NCBI GenBank assembly: GCA_028284125.1
Contig: JANQSI010000018.1
Location: 248,001 to 312,000 of the forward strand
Origin: Cyclobacteriaceae bacterium
GTDB lineage: Bacteria > Bacteroidota > Bacteroidia > Cytophagales > Cyclobacteriaceae
Direction: 5' to 3'
DNA length: 64,000 nt
Shown here: positions 44,540 to 52,126 of the stretch, piece after piece
Layout of the letters: each line of letters starts with the position of its first letter
How positions within the stretch are numbered: the first letter of the stretch is position 1
Notes under the pieces: generated by a model
Told to the model about the DNA's origin: nothing
Database searches by the model: none
The model's input: only the letters and a program-made list of their open reading frames with translations
Program-made: the position numbers and the translations under genes

Positions 44540-44889
44540 GCGGGATTTGTGGAGAACTTTACTACTTATTTTCTTATCTAGATTTTATGATGCAGAAAAC
44601 GCGGGGGACCCACTATGTGTGAGTGAGATATAGTTGGCAAACCAAAGGATTAAGCGAAAACCCTGGGTCCCCAATGCATTTTCTAGATTAACCATCAACC
44701 TAAGAGCTTATCAATTACTTAATTAATTGATGATATGAAATTAGAAACACAATACTTTCTAAATGTTTGAAAAATGATCTTCTCAATTGGAATTGTCAGT
44801 AACTAATTGAAGATCAAATAGATATGTGGTGATTAGTTCAATAAATTACCATAAATGGGGTACACGTATACCCAAAAGTGGGTAGTTGC
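44540..44889. other. Structured intergenic region (candidate ncRNA or palindromic element)
   Basis: This gap of 350 bp is packed with symmetry. GGGGACCCA (44604-44612) pairs with TGGGTCCCC (44664-44672), enclosing CTAT/ATAG (44613-44616, 44630-44633) and TTGG/CCAA (44634-44637, 44642-44645), a three-way-junction shape. ATGCA/TGCAT and two TCTAGA copies extend it outwards. ATCAATTA/TAATTGAT (44710-44717, 44724-44731) and TGATCTTC/GAAGATCA (44775-44782, 44819-44826) follow. A 36-codon minus ORF (44585-44695) spans the main fold. Its identity is unknown. Confidence 0.4.
44847..44884. promoter_or_regulatory. Tandem TACC-N8-GGTA palindromes (candidate response-regulator sites)
   Basis: TACCATAAATGGGGTA (44847-44862) and TACCCAAAAGTGGGTA (44869-44884) share the form TACC-N8-GGTA and are 22 bp apart, about two helical turns. 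A third copy, TACCTAAAATAGGGTA, lies at 47671-47686 upstream of the same operon. NarL/LuxR-type regulators bind such short inverted repeats, so these are candidate sites of the adjacent regulator. Confidence 0.55.
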
Positions 44890-45549
44890 TTAAAAGGAGG
44901 CAATCCCGTTTTGAAAGGCGAATTTGACAAGCCCGACAGCATTTTTTGCCTGTGTTTTTCGCATGAGATTTTTTCTGTGTGTTTGAATAGTTTGTTCACT
45001 CAAAAAAAGCTTTTCGCCAATCTCCTTCATGGTCAACTCTTGGCAGATTAATTGAAGGATCTCGACTTCTCGAGGGCTAACATCCCCTCGGTTTTGAACG
45101 GACTTTTTTTCAATTCCATCTCGCTGGATTTTTTTTCTAAGCGCAGTAGACACAAGTTGATTGTAGTAAAAGTCATTGTTACGAACAGAGATGATGGCTC
45201 TATGAACTTCCTCCGGATCAGCATTTTTTAGCAAATAACTATGTACGCCAATTTCTATTAGATCGGAAATGATTTGAAGCGAATCGTGCATTGAAATCAT
45301 TACGATTTTTGTCTTTGGAAACTTGGAAACGATTTTCTTAGAAGTTTCCCAACCATCCATCACCGGCATTTCTAGGTCTAATAAAACTAAGTCAAAATCG
45401 TTATCACCTAGTTTTTGAAGCGCTTCTTTTCCATTTTTTGCATCATCTATTTGCCCTACTTCATCGAAAGTTTCGAGAAGCATCATTGTTCCTTTTCTGA
45501 ACAATGTGTGATCATCTGTAACCAGAATATTTAGTTTCTCTAAGGCCAT
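44890..45549 (-). CDS. NarL/LuxR family response regulator
   Basis: The 219 residues comprise a receiver domain with acidic pocket (ILVTDDHTLF), phospho-acceptor D58 in LVLLDLEMPVMDGWET, S/T switch in VMISMHDS and K in YLLKNADPEEV, then a LuxR-type helix-turn-helix at about 150-215 (VSPREVEILQLICQELTMKEIGEKLFLSEQTIQTHRKNLM). It is directly after the kinase gene with no gap and completes a two-component pair. Candidate palindromic binding sites lie 6 bp after its stop codon and upstream of the operon. The target process is not known. Confidence 0.95.
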   Translation of the reverse strand: MALEKLNILVTDDHTLFRKGTMMLLETFDEVGQIDDAKNGKEALQKLGDNDFDLVLLDLEMPVMDGWETSKKIVSKFPKTKIVMISMHDSLQIISDLIEIGVHSYLLKNADPEEVHRAIISVRNNDFYYNQLVSTALRKKIQRDGIEKKSVQNRGDVSPREVEILQLICQELTMKEIGEKLFLSEQTIQTHRKNLMRKTQAKNAVGLVKFAFQNGIASF

Positions 45550-46338
45550 TTAGCTGGTTTCAGTCTTCGCTTTTGTACTTAAATTTATTCTTAATTCTAC
45601 ACTTGCGCCACCGCTTTCATTATTTGTGAAAAAAACATCTGAACTAACCGTTTGAGCTCGGTTTGAAATATTCCAAAGCCCAATTCCTTCAGACTTTTCC
45701 AAAACTTCATTCGGGAATCCTATGCCATTGTCGCTGAATATGATTTTCGCATTGTCACCAGCTATTTTGCACGAGAGCTTTATCTCACTCGCATTAGCAT
45801 GCTTCAGACAATTATTCGTCAACTCTTGGATGATGCGATAGATCATAAGGTTGTCAACTTCCTCTCTTTCAAACTCTTCCCAGGAAGTAATGCTTGCCGT
45901 GATTTTATCGCCTTTATTGATTTTTTCAAAAAGATCGGCAATTGCACGTTGGAGACCATACTTTTTTAGGACAATTGGCATCATCTCGTGAGAAATTGTT
46001 CTCACCAAACCAATAGCCTCTGTTAAATGCTCAATGACCTCCGGGACCGTTTCTAGTGATTTAGTTCGTTGAGAAACTTGCAAATTCATCTTTATGGTGG
46101 ATAGCAAAGCTCCAACACCATCATGGAGTTCAGTTCCTAAGCGATTTCTTTCTTCTTCCTGAGAAGTAAGGGTCGCTCTGAGCATATCTTGCTGATGTAC
46201 TGTTTCCATCTCCTGTACTTTTAATTGGTTTTGGAGAACCCGTCTTTTATAGAGAGATACAAAAAACACAAGTGAAAACGCCATAAGCATTAACCCGACG
46301 GTGCCGGCAACTATTAAAAAAATTAACTGATTACTCAA
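45550..46338 (-). CDS. Sensor histidine kinase (NarX/LiaS-like, HisKA_3)
   Basis: The 262-residue kinase has one N-terminal membrane helix (about 6-29, LIFLIVAGTVGLMLMAFSLVFF), a short coiled linker, a HisKA_3 dimerisation domain with the phospho-accepting H72 in LGTELHDGVGALLSTIKMNL, and a HATPase domain with QELTNNCLKHANAS and SDNGIGFPNEV and GIGLWNISNRAQ. It lacks a sensory domain, so the signal may come from the 7-helix membrane protein encoded upstream. Its TTG start (46338) lies 77 bp after a 36-codon peptide gene. Paired with the adjacent regulator. Confidence 0.93.
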   Translation of the reverse strand: MSNQLIFLIVAGTVGLMLMAFSLVFFVSLYKRRVLQNQLKVQEMETVHQQDMLRATLTSQEEERNRLGTELHDGVGALLSTIKMNLQVSQRTKSLETVPEVIEHLTEAIGLVRTISHEMMPIVLKKYGLQRAIADLFEKINKGDKITASITSWEEFEREEVDNLMIYRIIQELTNNCLKHANASEIKLSCKIAGDNAKIIFSDNGIGFPNEVLEKSEGIGLWNISNRAQTVSSDVFFTNNESGGASVELRINLSTKAKTETS

Positions 46339-46415
46339 TGAAGTTGATCAATTGGTTATCTGCAAGATAAATGAGAAGAGAGAAGAAACCAGTTGTTCAG
46401 ACAGGAAGTGAATGA

Positions 46416-46526
46416 TCACTTCGTTTTTTGCTGGTACGAATAGTAAAACCGCACCAGGAAGGCGATGCTCAAAAAGGTCATGATTGACGAGCCTACAACA
46501 ACGAATGTGACGATCGATTCAATCAT
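46416..46526 (-). CDS. 36-residue single-helix membrane peptide
   Basis: An ATG at 46526 opens a 36-codon frame (MIESIVTFVVVGSSIMTFLS, then a basic C-terminus YYSYQQKTK) ending with TGA at 46416. One hydrophobic helix occupies most of it. The start overlaps the stop of the upstream membrane-protein gene by four bases (ATGA), an arrangement typical of translational coupling, and a histidine kinase gene follows. I believe it is real and could modulate the kinase, but no homology can be assigned. Confidence 0.5.
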   Translation of the reverse strand: MIESIVTFVVVGSSIMTFLSIAFLVRFYYSYQQKTK

Positions 46527-47218
46527 GTTGTTGCAGGTTTTGGTGAAATGATGTAGTCTGGCTGGCCTTTCCTGACTAGAACAAATGCATAAAGGAAGAA
46601 TAAATTCTTAATTATGTTGAAAGTTAGGCTAAAGAGATAAATGATGATAAACTGATCCAAAGTAACATTCAGATCAAATACCAGGTATTGTTGAAACAAG
46701 TTCTTGATAAGAGTAACACTATTAAACAAAAAAATTCCTGTAACAATCCAGAATACGGGATACCTAATCAATCTATTGGCTGGTTCTTCTTTGAGAATTT
46801 CAAGAAAAGCAAGAATTGATAAAAAAGAAAAAACAGCAGAAGGATAGCTAGAAATAAAAGTATTTGATTCTGAAAAACTGTAGAAGAAACCAGCACTAAC
46901 GATACCTCCTACTATGAAGATAGTCATCAAACTAAGAATGATCTTTTTCTTGCTTGGGGTTAACTTTAGGAATAACCAGCTTAACAAAAAGTAATCAACA
47001 ACAAACCAAATTGTAGCAATTCCATAACTGTTTGGATATACGTATTCAACATAAAACGTAATTGCTAAATCAGCTAAAAAGCTAGCAAGAAGGACAAAGA
47101 ATACAATTTTGGCATTACTGTTCCTGAAGCTAACAAAGAGCGCAAAAAAAACAATACCAGGAATTCCCGAGTATTGGTTGATTAAAACCATTAAATCTGC
47201 TAGCCCTTTAGCGTCCAT
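46523..47218 (-). CDS. Multi-pass membrane protein of unknown function, TCS-associated
   Basis: This 231-residue protein has about seven hydrophobic helices (near 15-31, 38-58, 66-85, 92-115, 127-145, 154-175, 185-215) with short loops and a short C-terminal tail (YIISPKPATT). It lacks catalytic motifs. It sits between a small acidic protein gene and the 36-residue peptide gene, followed by a histidine kinase that lacks its own sensor domain, so a membrane signal receptor role is a reasonable inference. The stop overlaps the peptide start by four bases. I do not recognise the family. Confidence 0.75.
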   Translation of the reverse strand: MDAKGLADLMVLINQYSGIPGIVFFALFVSFRNSNAKIVFFVLLASFLADLAITFYVEYVYPNSYGIATIWFVVDYFLLSWLFLKLTPSKKKIILSLMTIFIVGGIVSAGFFYSFSESNTFISSYPSAVFSFLSILAFLEILKEEPANRLIRYPVFWIVTGIFLFNSVTLIKNLFQQYLVFDLNVTLDQFIIIYLFSLTFNIIKNLFFLYAFVLVRKGQPDYIISPKPATT

Positions 47219-47230
47219 ATTTTTTATAAT

Positions 47231-47575
47231 TTATGGGCAATGCGGGGGACATTGTTTTCCATTATCCGCAGCCCCATCGTCATCATCACCGTCAGCACTT
47301 TTAGCCCCAAGTGATTTTATCTTTTTATCTAAAATGTTTCCTTCATGATCTGCAGGGTACAAAACGAGTCGTTCCTCCCCCTCATCAGTGGTTCCTTTAA
47401 AGAACCAAATTCCATCACATCCATCTTCTTTTAGGAGTGAATGCAATATGTCAGATCCATACAACCAACCGAAAGTGTTGTTCGGATTATCTTTCTTATA
47501 TTTTTTCACCCACTTATCGGCTTTATTCTTACTCATTCGGTTGCCGATTTCTTTTACATGTTTTAAATGATTCAT
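47231..47575 (-). CDS. Small protein with acidic linker and CPPHCP tail
   Basis: The 114-residue protein has a basic helical N-terminus (MNHLKHVKEIGNRMSKNKAD), a central folded part with TFGWLYGSDILHSLL and DGIWFFKGT...ERLVLYPADHEGNIL, and then an Asp/Gly-rich linker (DGDDDDGAADNGK) ending in QCPPHCP, a possible metal-binding or modified C-terminus. It leads the operon with the multi-pass protein, 36-residue peptide, kinase and regulator, 12 bp before the next gene. A TACC-N8-GGTA palindrome lies about 95 bp upstream. Its function is unknown; peptide-like signalling is only a guess. Confidence 0.7.
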   Translation of the reverse strand: MNHLKHVKEIGNRMSKNKADKWVKKYKKDNPNNTFGWLYGSDILHSLLKEDGCDGIWFFKGTTDEGEERLVLYPADHEGNILDKKIKSLGAKSADGDDDDGAADNGKQCPPHCP

Positions 47576-47670
47576 TTCGGTAAATTTTTGGTTAATCTAA
47601 ATCTAAACTAAGCAAGCTAGGAGGGCGCACGATCTTATCAAAGGATAAAACCATTTTTTGTCAGGAAAAT

Positions 47671-47686
47671 ACCTAAAATAGGGTAG
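47671..47686. promoter_or_regulatory. Third TACC-N8-GGTA palindrome
   Basis: TACCTAAAATAGGGTA matches the form of the tandem sites at 44847-44884. It lies between the minus-strand signalling operon (start 47575) and the plus-strand 34-codon ORF (47791), so it could serve either. Autoregulation by the NarL-type regulator is the simplest reading. Confidence 0.45.
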
Positions 47687-47756
47687 TGTTTTGGCTAAAT
47701 TTTCCTGCTTCAGAAGTATTAACTCACGATAAAATGAGGAATATAAATCCACTGCA

Positions 47757-47764
47757 TATATTTG
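47757..47764 (+). promoter_or_regulatory. Possible -7 promoter element for the 47791 ORF
   Basis: TATATTTG is an exact match to TAnnTTTG and lies 26 bp before the ATG of the 34-codon ORF. No clear TTG -33 box is seen upstream at the usual spacing; activation from the TACC-N8-GGTA site at 47671-47686 is possible. Confidence 0.35.
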
Positions 47765-47790
47765 CAGCAGACAATTAAATCTAGACTATT

Positions 47791-47895
47791 ATGGAAATGC
47801 TTGGAATTATAATTGGGCTATTCGTTTTGGCAATTCTATGCCCTTGGATCTTACCCAATAAGTCGGTGAGCAATCACGAAAGGGATCACGTATAA
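47791..47895 (+). CDS. 34-residue single-helix membrane peptide
   Basis: The frame starts MEMLGIIIGLFVLAILCPWI, a single strongly hydrophobic helix, and ends in a hydrophilic tail (LPNKSVSNHERDHV) at TAA 47895. It has a perfect -7 element upstream and stops one base before the convergent 42-codon gene. Composition and the orderly helix/tail layout suggest a real small membrane peptide. No homologue can be named. Confidence 0.4.
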   Translation: MEMLGIIIGLFVLAILCPWILPNKSVSNHERDHV

Positions 47896-47896
47896 G

Positions 47897-48025
47897 TTAC
47901 GGGTTTTTCTGCTTTTCTTTTCGTGAGTTCACGAACGAAAGCGCTGCGACGAAAGCAATCAATGTGATCATGATGTTTACAAATAAATTCACTCCGTCGG
48001 TAACTGCAGGATTAGTCAATTCCAT
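47897..48025 (-). CDS. 42-residue single-helix membrane peptide
   Basis: ATG 48025 opens a 42-codon frame (MELTNPAVTDGVNLFVNIMI, then TLIAFVAALSFVNSRKEKQK): an amphipathic start, one hydrophobic helix and a basic tail. It follows the aminotransferase gene by 2 bp on the same strand, so it is probably its operon partner, and it converges on the 34-codon gene with a 1-bp gap. Function is unknown. Confidence 0.45.
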   Translation of the reverse strand: MELTNPAVTDGVNLFVNIMITLIAFVAALSFVNSRKEKQKNP

Positions 48026-48027
48026 TT

Positions 48028-49185
48028 TTAATTCTTTTGCGCTAAGATAGGTTCTTTCATTGCTTTCAGCAATTTTCTCATGTCCATTTCATCATTATAT
48101 ACGTGAGGAGCTATTCTAATTGCATCTCCCCTTGTACTTACACTGACTCTATGCTTGGTAAATGCTTTTCTTAACTCATCCGCATTGATACTTTTTGGCA
48201 AGCGTGCACCAAAAAGATGTTGACCTCTCCATTGATCGTTTTCGATCCGATAGCCTAATTCACGCAATTCCTTCAGGGGTTCTGTTGTCAACATTTTGCA
48301 GTATTCCTGAATGTTTTTTGGATCCCATTTTAAGACCTGTTTCAACGCAGCATGAATCATTGGAATTAAGATAAAATTGCTATGCTCCCCGACTTCATAG
48401 CGTAGCGCTTTTTCCCGGTATTCATCTTGATATTTCACAAGCCCAGCAAAATCATCGCTCTTCATTCGATTAATCCAATTTTCCTCAACCGGAGAGCCAT
48501 GGTCAAAAGCAGGTCCATAGTAAGCTAGCCCAATCGAGTATGGCCCCATCAACCATTTGTAGCCGGCACAAACAACAGCATCCGGCCGATATTTTTTTAC
48601 ATTGAATGGCATTGCACCAATTGATTGTGTTCCATCGATGATGAGTAGGCCGCCAACTTTGTCAAGTTTTTCACGGATCAGTTCAAGTTGAAAAATAGTG
48701 CCGTCAGACCAATGAACATGACCGATTGCTACCACTCGTGTTCTATCATTGATCGCATTCAAAATCTCACTGTTCCAATCTTGTCCTCGAGTAGTTGATT
48801 GTGGTGCAGAAACTATTTTGATGTCGAACCCTTTTTTGGAAAGTGCCATCCAGGGATAGACGTTACTGGGGAACTGTTCATCTGCAATTAGAATTTCACC
48901 GTCTTTGAAAGGAAGGTTATGAACGACATTGGCCAATCCATAAGATGCAGCAGGGATGATAACCACTCGCTCATTCTCATCATTTTCAATCAATTGTGAA
49001 AAAAGCAATCTTACCGTTTCGGTTTCTTTAAAAAACTCTTCTGGTCCGATATGAAATGGCTTTCGCTTCAGTCGCATTCCTTTCACTCCGGCATTCTCTA
49101 CTTTTTTCATTAATGGTGACATGTATGCACAATTGAGGTAAGCATACTTTCTTTGAAGTAGAAATTTTTCTCTCTGGCACTTCAT
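48028..49185 (-). CDS. Aminotransferase class V-fold PLP-dependent enzyme
   Basis: The 385 residues follow the fold-type I, class V pattern: PLP-phosphate contacts in IPAASYGLANVVHNL, D184 and Q187 in LIIDGTQSIGAM, and the PLP lysine K210 in AVVCAGYKWLMGPYSIG. This is the group with cysteine desulfurases and related lyases; it lacks an obvious flexible catalytic-Cys loop, so a desulfurase role is not supported. The C-terminal domain ends RVSVSTRGDAIRIAPHVYND. The start faces the Rieske gene with a 12-bp gap. The actual substrate is unknown. Confidence 0.85.
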   Translation of the reverse strand: MKCQREKFLLQRKYAYLNCAYMSPLMKKVENAGVKGMRLKRKPFHIGPEEFFKETETVRLLFSQLIENDENERVVIIPAASYGLANVVHNLPFKDGEILIADEQFPSNVYPWMALSKKGFDIKIVSAPQSTTRGQDWNSEILNAINDRTRVVAIGHVHWSDGTIFQLELIREKLDKVGGLLIIDGTQSIGAMPFNVKKYRPDAVVCAGYKWLMGPYSIGLAYYGPAFDHGSPVEENWINRMKSDDFAGLVKYQDEYREKALRYEVGEHSNFILIPMIHAALKQVLKWDPKNIQEYCKMLTTEPLKELRELGYRIENDQWRGQHLFGARLPKSINADELRKAFTKHRVSVSTRGDAIRIAPHVYNDEMDMRKLLKAMKEPILAQKN

Positions 49186-49197
49186 AAGGTGTAGATC

Positions 49198-49527
49198 ATG
49201 ATGTTCAAATTATTCAACACGAAAGAGGACTTGAAAAAGATGCTGCAAAATAATGAACCTCGTCTTGTGATAGCAGGAAATAAGAACATTTGCGTGATTC
49301 GTCAAGGGGAACGACTGATCGCATTTGAAAATGAATGCCCTCATATGAAAGAAGGTCTAAATGGAGGCCTTGTAAACTACCTCAATGAAATCGTGTGTCC
49401 CCTTCATACCTATAAGTTCAATCTTCAAACGGGAATTGAGGAAAAGCAAAGATGTGCTTCATTGAAATTTGTGGAGGTAGAATATTTGGCAGAAGGAATT
49501 TTTCTTAAACTAGCTCAGGGCAAATAA
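49198..49527 (+). CDS. Rieske [2Fe-2S] domain protein
   Basis: A 109-residue soluble protein with one Rieske domain: C47-P-H49 (NECPHMKEGLNGG) and C67-P-L-H70 (IVCPLHTYKFNLQTG), the four cluster ligands. It resembles ferredoxin-like Rieske subunits (NirD/ferredoxin type) without an oxygenase domain, so it is a likely electron carrier with an unknown partner. ATG 49198 is followed by a second ATG at 49201. The 3' end overlaps the convergent antiporter gene by 18 bp. It is divergent from the aminotransferase gene, which may be functionally related. Confidence 0.88.
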   Translation: MMFKLFNTKEDLKKMLQNNEPRLVIAGNKNICVIRQGERLIAFENECPHMKEGLNGGLVNYLNEIVCPLHTYKFNLQTGIEEKQRCASLKFVEVEYLAEGIFLKLAQGK

Positions 49528-50703
49528 GTGAACGACTGAGACTAAGAAATCTGCTATTGATTGTGCAATCGGGTTTCCAGCCCCACGTCCGATCACATAA
49601 AGGACAAATAAGAAGTAGATGCCAAGCAATAGATAAGCCTTTGCTCTTCCAAAAAACTTACCCCATGTGAATATTACAACAGCAACAACCGTTAGCAACC
49701 ATAATAAAAATCTAAGTTCGCTACTTAAATCAACAATTTCAGGTGGCATTTCCAGCGGTCCATTTATGGCTGTGAAAATGAAAAGCGGAAAACCAAGTGC
49801 AAAACAAATATCGAAAATGTTGCTACCAAGCGCATTCGAAATTGCATCATCATATTGTCCTCTTTTGGCGTCCTTCATCGAGATGATCGTATCAGGGAAA
49901 CTTGATGCGGCTGAAGCCAGGATCAATGCTACGAACATTAGTGGAATTCCCAATCCTTTGAATTCTCCTAGCCAGGCAATCTCGTAAGTTTCCGAACCAA
50001 TCCACTCACATGCTAAAACGAGGTAATAACTAGCCAACGCGATTCCAAGAGTGGAAAAGATTAATAACATCCAGGCTTTAAATGAATTGATCATTTTCGT
50101 GCCAAGGAAAACACGTTCAAGGTCTAAGGTGAAAAGGGCTTTTAGGAAAGATGTTTTTTTTCTCTCTTCATCTACAAAATCTTCATCTGAAAGTTGACCA
50201 CCACTTAACTCATCTCGTTCCTTCTTTTTCATAGTGGCAAACATGTAAGTGATATACAGCGCATAAACCAACATCAGAATCACGCCATGATACCAGTAAA
50301 GGACAGAGCCACTTATCAGAACCAGAAATATAAATTCAGCAATTATTAAAGCAATACCATCTCGCTTCAAAACCTTTTGAGAAACTTCAATCTTCTTTGT
50401 CATTCCCATCCCGATCACCGCAAGTACAGAAACTGCAGGAATCACCATTCCATTAAAAATTGCACTTCCCGCTGTTGTCCCGATTCCACCTGAAAAACCA
50501 GTTGCGTCCATGAGTACGAATAGGAAAAATAATGAGGTAAAAACCTCAGGCATTGAACTTGCGATTGCGTTGATTGTAGCACCTCTTACTCCCTCAGAAA
50601 GGTTCCTTCCAACATATTCAGAAGCGGTCATGAAGCCATCTCCAGCTCTCCAGATTATTATACAGACGATGGTTATAAGTATTAGTGGGATTATTATACC
50701 CAT
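49510..50703 (-). CDS. Sodium:calcium antiporter family (CaCA) membrane protein
   Basis: The 397-residue integral membrane protein has two homologous Na_Ca_ex halves. The first contains ASEYVGRNLSEGVRGATINAIASSMPEVFTSLFF and the second SAASSFPDTIISMKDAKRGQ...DAISNALGSNIFDICFALGFP, the alpha-repeat motifs that bind cations. A charged loop of about 40 residues (KKKERDELSGGQLSDEDF) separates them. It exchanges Na+ or H+ for Ca2+ or similar ions across the inner membrane. It is a single gene and overlaps the convergent Rieske gene by 18 bp. The ion specificity is inferred. Confidence 0.9.
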   Translation of the reverse strand: MGIIIPLILITIVCIIIWRAGDGFMTASEYVGRNLSEGVRGATINAIASSMPEVFTSLFFLFVLMDATGFSGGIGTTAGSAIFNGMVIPAVSVLAVIGMGMTKKIEVSQKVLKRDGIALIIAEFIFLVLISGSVLYWYHGVILMLVYALYITYMFATMKKKERDELSGGQLSDEDFVDEERKKTSFLKALFTLDLERVFLGTKMINSFKAWMLLIFSTLGIALASYYLVLACEWIGSETYEIAWLGEFKGLGIPLMFVALILASAASSFPDTIISMKDAKRGQYDDAISNALGSNIFDICFALGFPLFIFTAINGPLEMPPEIVDLSSELRFLLWLLTVVAVVIFTWGKFFGRAKAYLLLGIYFLFVLYVIGRGAGNPIAQSIADFLVSVVHLFALS

Positions 50704-50870
50704 ATGTATTTATTTATGGTTCAGCGTTTTACGGTGACTAAATCTAAGCTGGAGTTACCACGAAATTAACAAAGAATTATCCTAAGCACGAAATATTCAT
50801 CTTTATGCTCTGATAATTCCCAGATTAAAGCCCTAATTATCTAATTTTCGGCTCTAAATCATAAGAGTAA

Positions 50871-51632
50871 ATGTACATAAACCTATCGGGACTAAATATT
50901 CTGGTGACAGGTGCGAGTAGAGGAATTGGAAAAGCACTTGCTACGAAACTCGCGGAAGCCGGAGCAACTATTGCCGTTCACTACAATAAAAATGTACGAG
51001 ATGCAGAAAATTTAGCTCACATTTTGGGAAATGAATCGAAAGCTTTTCAAGCGGATTTATCAAAACCAGATGAGGCTTCAAAGCTATTTGAACGAGTCTC
51101 TCTTGAAATGGGAAGTATTGAAATACTAATAAACAATGCAGGATTGGCTAAATCTGTGGCAGTCACAGCGAAAGACGATGAATGGACTGCTGCCTGGGAT
51201 GAGACGATGATGGTGAATTTAAATTCAGCAGCTATTCTGAGTAAGAAGGCGGTACAACATTTTCTTGATAGAAAAGCAGCGGGCCGAATTATCAATATAG
51301 CTTCTCGTGCTGCCTTCAGAGGTGACGAAGCAGAATACATTGCATATGCCGCTTCTAAGGCTGGATTGGTTTCACTCACTCGCTCCATTGCAAAATCATT
51401 TGGGAAAGAAGGTGTGAAAGCTTTTGTGATTGCACCAGGATTTGTAAGAACCGATATGTCCCAAGAATTTATGCAGCAATACGGAGAAGAACACACTAAG
51501 GGCGACCTTGCTTTAGAAAGACTCACTGAGCCAAAAGATATTGCTCCATTAGTGACATTCATCGCAAGTGGAATGGCTGATCATGCAACAGGAGCCACCT
51601 TTGATGTGAATGCCGGAAGCTATTTGCACTAA
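50871..51632 (+). CDS. SDR family oxidoreductase (FabG-like)
   Basis: The 253 residues match a classical short-chain dehydrogenase: NADP-binding VTGASRGIG at 12-20, NNAG at 88-91, catalytic S145 (IINIASRAAFRGD), Y159 and K163 (YIAYAASKAG) and the PGFVRTDMS loop. FabG-like length and motif order suggest a 3-oxoacyl reductase or a related keto-reductase, but the location outside a fatty acid operon leaves the substrate open. It is a single gene with 55 bp to the TerB-like pair and could be co-transcribed with it. Cytosolic. Confidence 0.9.
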   Translation: MYINLSGLNILVTGASRGIGKALATKLAEAGATIAVHYNKNVRDAENLAHILGNESKAFQADLSKPDEASKLFERVSLEMGSIEILINNAGLAKSVAVTAKDDEWTAAWDETMMVNLNSAAILSKKAVQHFLDRKAAGRIINIASRAAFRGDEAEYIAYAASKAGLVSLTRSIAKSFGKEGVKAFVIAPGFVRTDMSQEFMQQYGEEHTKGDLALERLTEPKDIAPLVTFIASGMADHATGATFDVNAGSYLH

Positions 51633-51687
51633 TCAACATATTTTGCCTAAATTGATACCTCAAAATCACTAAATAATATCAGCTATA

Positions 51688-52104
51688 ATGGAGAGCAATA
51701 TAAGAAACCATCTAAAAGCCCTAGTTCAGATTTCAATCATCGATCGAGATTTCGGTGAACCCGAAAAAACGTATGTTTATACAATCGGAAAAGCCAATAA
51801 AATGTCGGTAGAGGAGATCGATCAAATTGTGAAAGAAGTTTTAGAATCCAAGGACAATGAAGATGTGAATTTCGCCGGCCTGATGACAGAAGAACGATTC
51901 GATTATTTGTATGACATTGTTCAGTTAATGAAGATCGACGGAGAAGTTTTCCTCACTGAAATCAAGTATTGTGAAGACATAGCTGAGAAATTGGGATACA
52001 GCAGGAAAGTGGTAAAGAAAATGGCCTCCAGAATTTATTCTGACCCAGCTATTACAGGAAACAGGGAAGCACTAATGAGGGAAGCCAACAAACATTTGAA
52101 ATAA
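51688..52104 (+). CDS. TerB-like protein, tandem copy 1
   Basis: The 138-residue all-helical protein has the TerB-like layout: LVQISIIDRDFGEPEKTYVYTIGKANKM in the first half and LYDIVQLMKIDGEVFLTEIKYCEDIAEKLG in the second, with acidic DxDxxE-type positions in each. It is 23 bp upstream of a clear paralogue (52127-52522). A more distant relative lies at 20247-20705. The proteins lack signal peptides. TerB domains are linked to metal-related stress and membrane-associated systems; the specific role here is unknown. Confidence 0.72.
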   Translation: MESNIRNHLKALVQISIIDRDFGEPEKTYVYTIGKANKMSVEEIDQIVKEVLESKDNEDVNFAGLMTEERFDYLYDIVQLMKIDGEVFLTEIKYCEDIAEKLGYSRKVVKKMASRIYSDPAITGNREALMREANKHLK

Positions 52105-52126
52105 GAAACACCTTAATCAACGTCTA

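Noticed and set aside
44604..44672. The structured region as a known riboswitch
   Set aside because: It does not lead a gene, and I could not match it to a GEMM, cobalamin or other familiar riboswitch consensus.
44585..44695. The 36-codon minus ORF as an annotated gene
   Set aside because: It coincides exactly with a palindromic structure and has no promoter or ribosome-binding evidence, so I report it as part of the structured region only.
48028..49185. Naming the class V aminotransferase a cysteine desulfurase
   Set aside because: The catalytic-Cys loop is not evident and no IscU/SufE-like partner is nearby, so only the fold-level call is supported.
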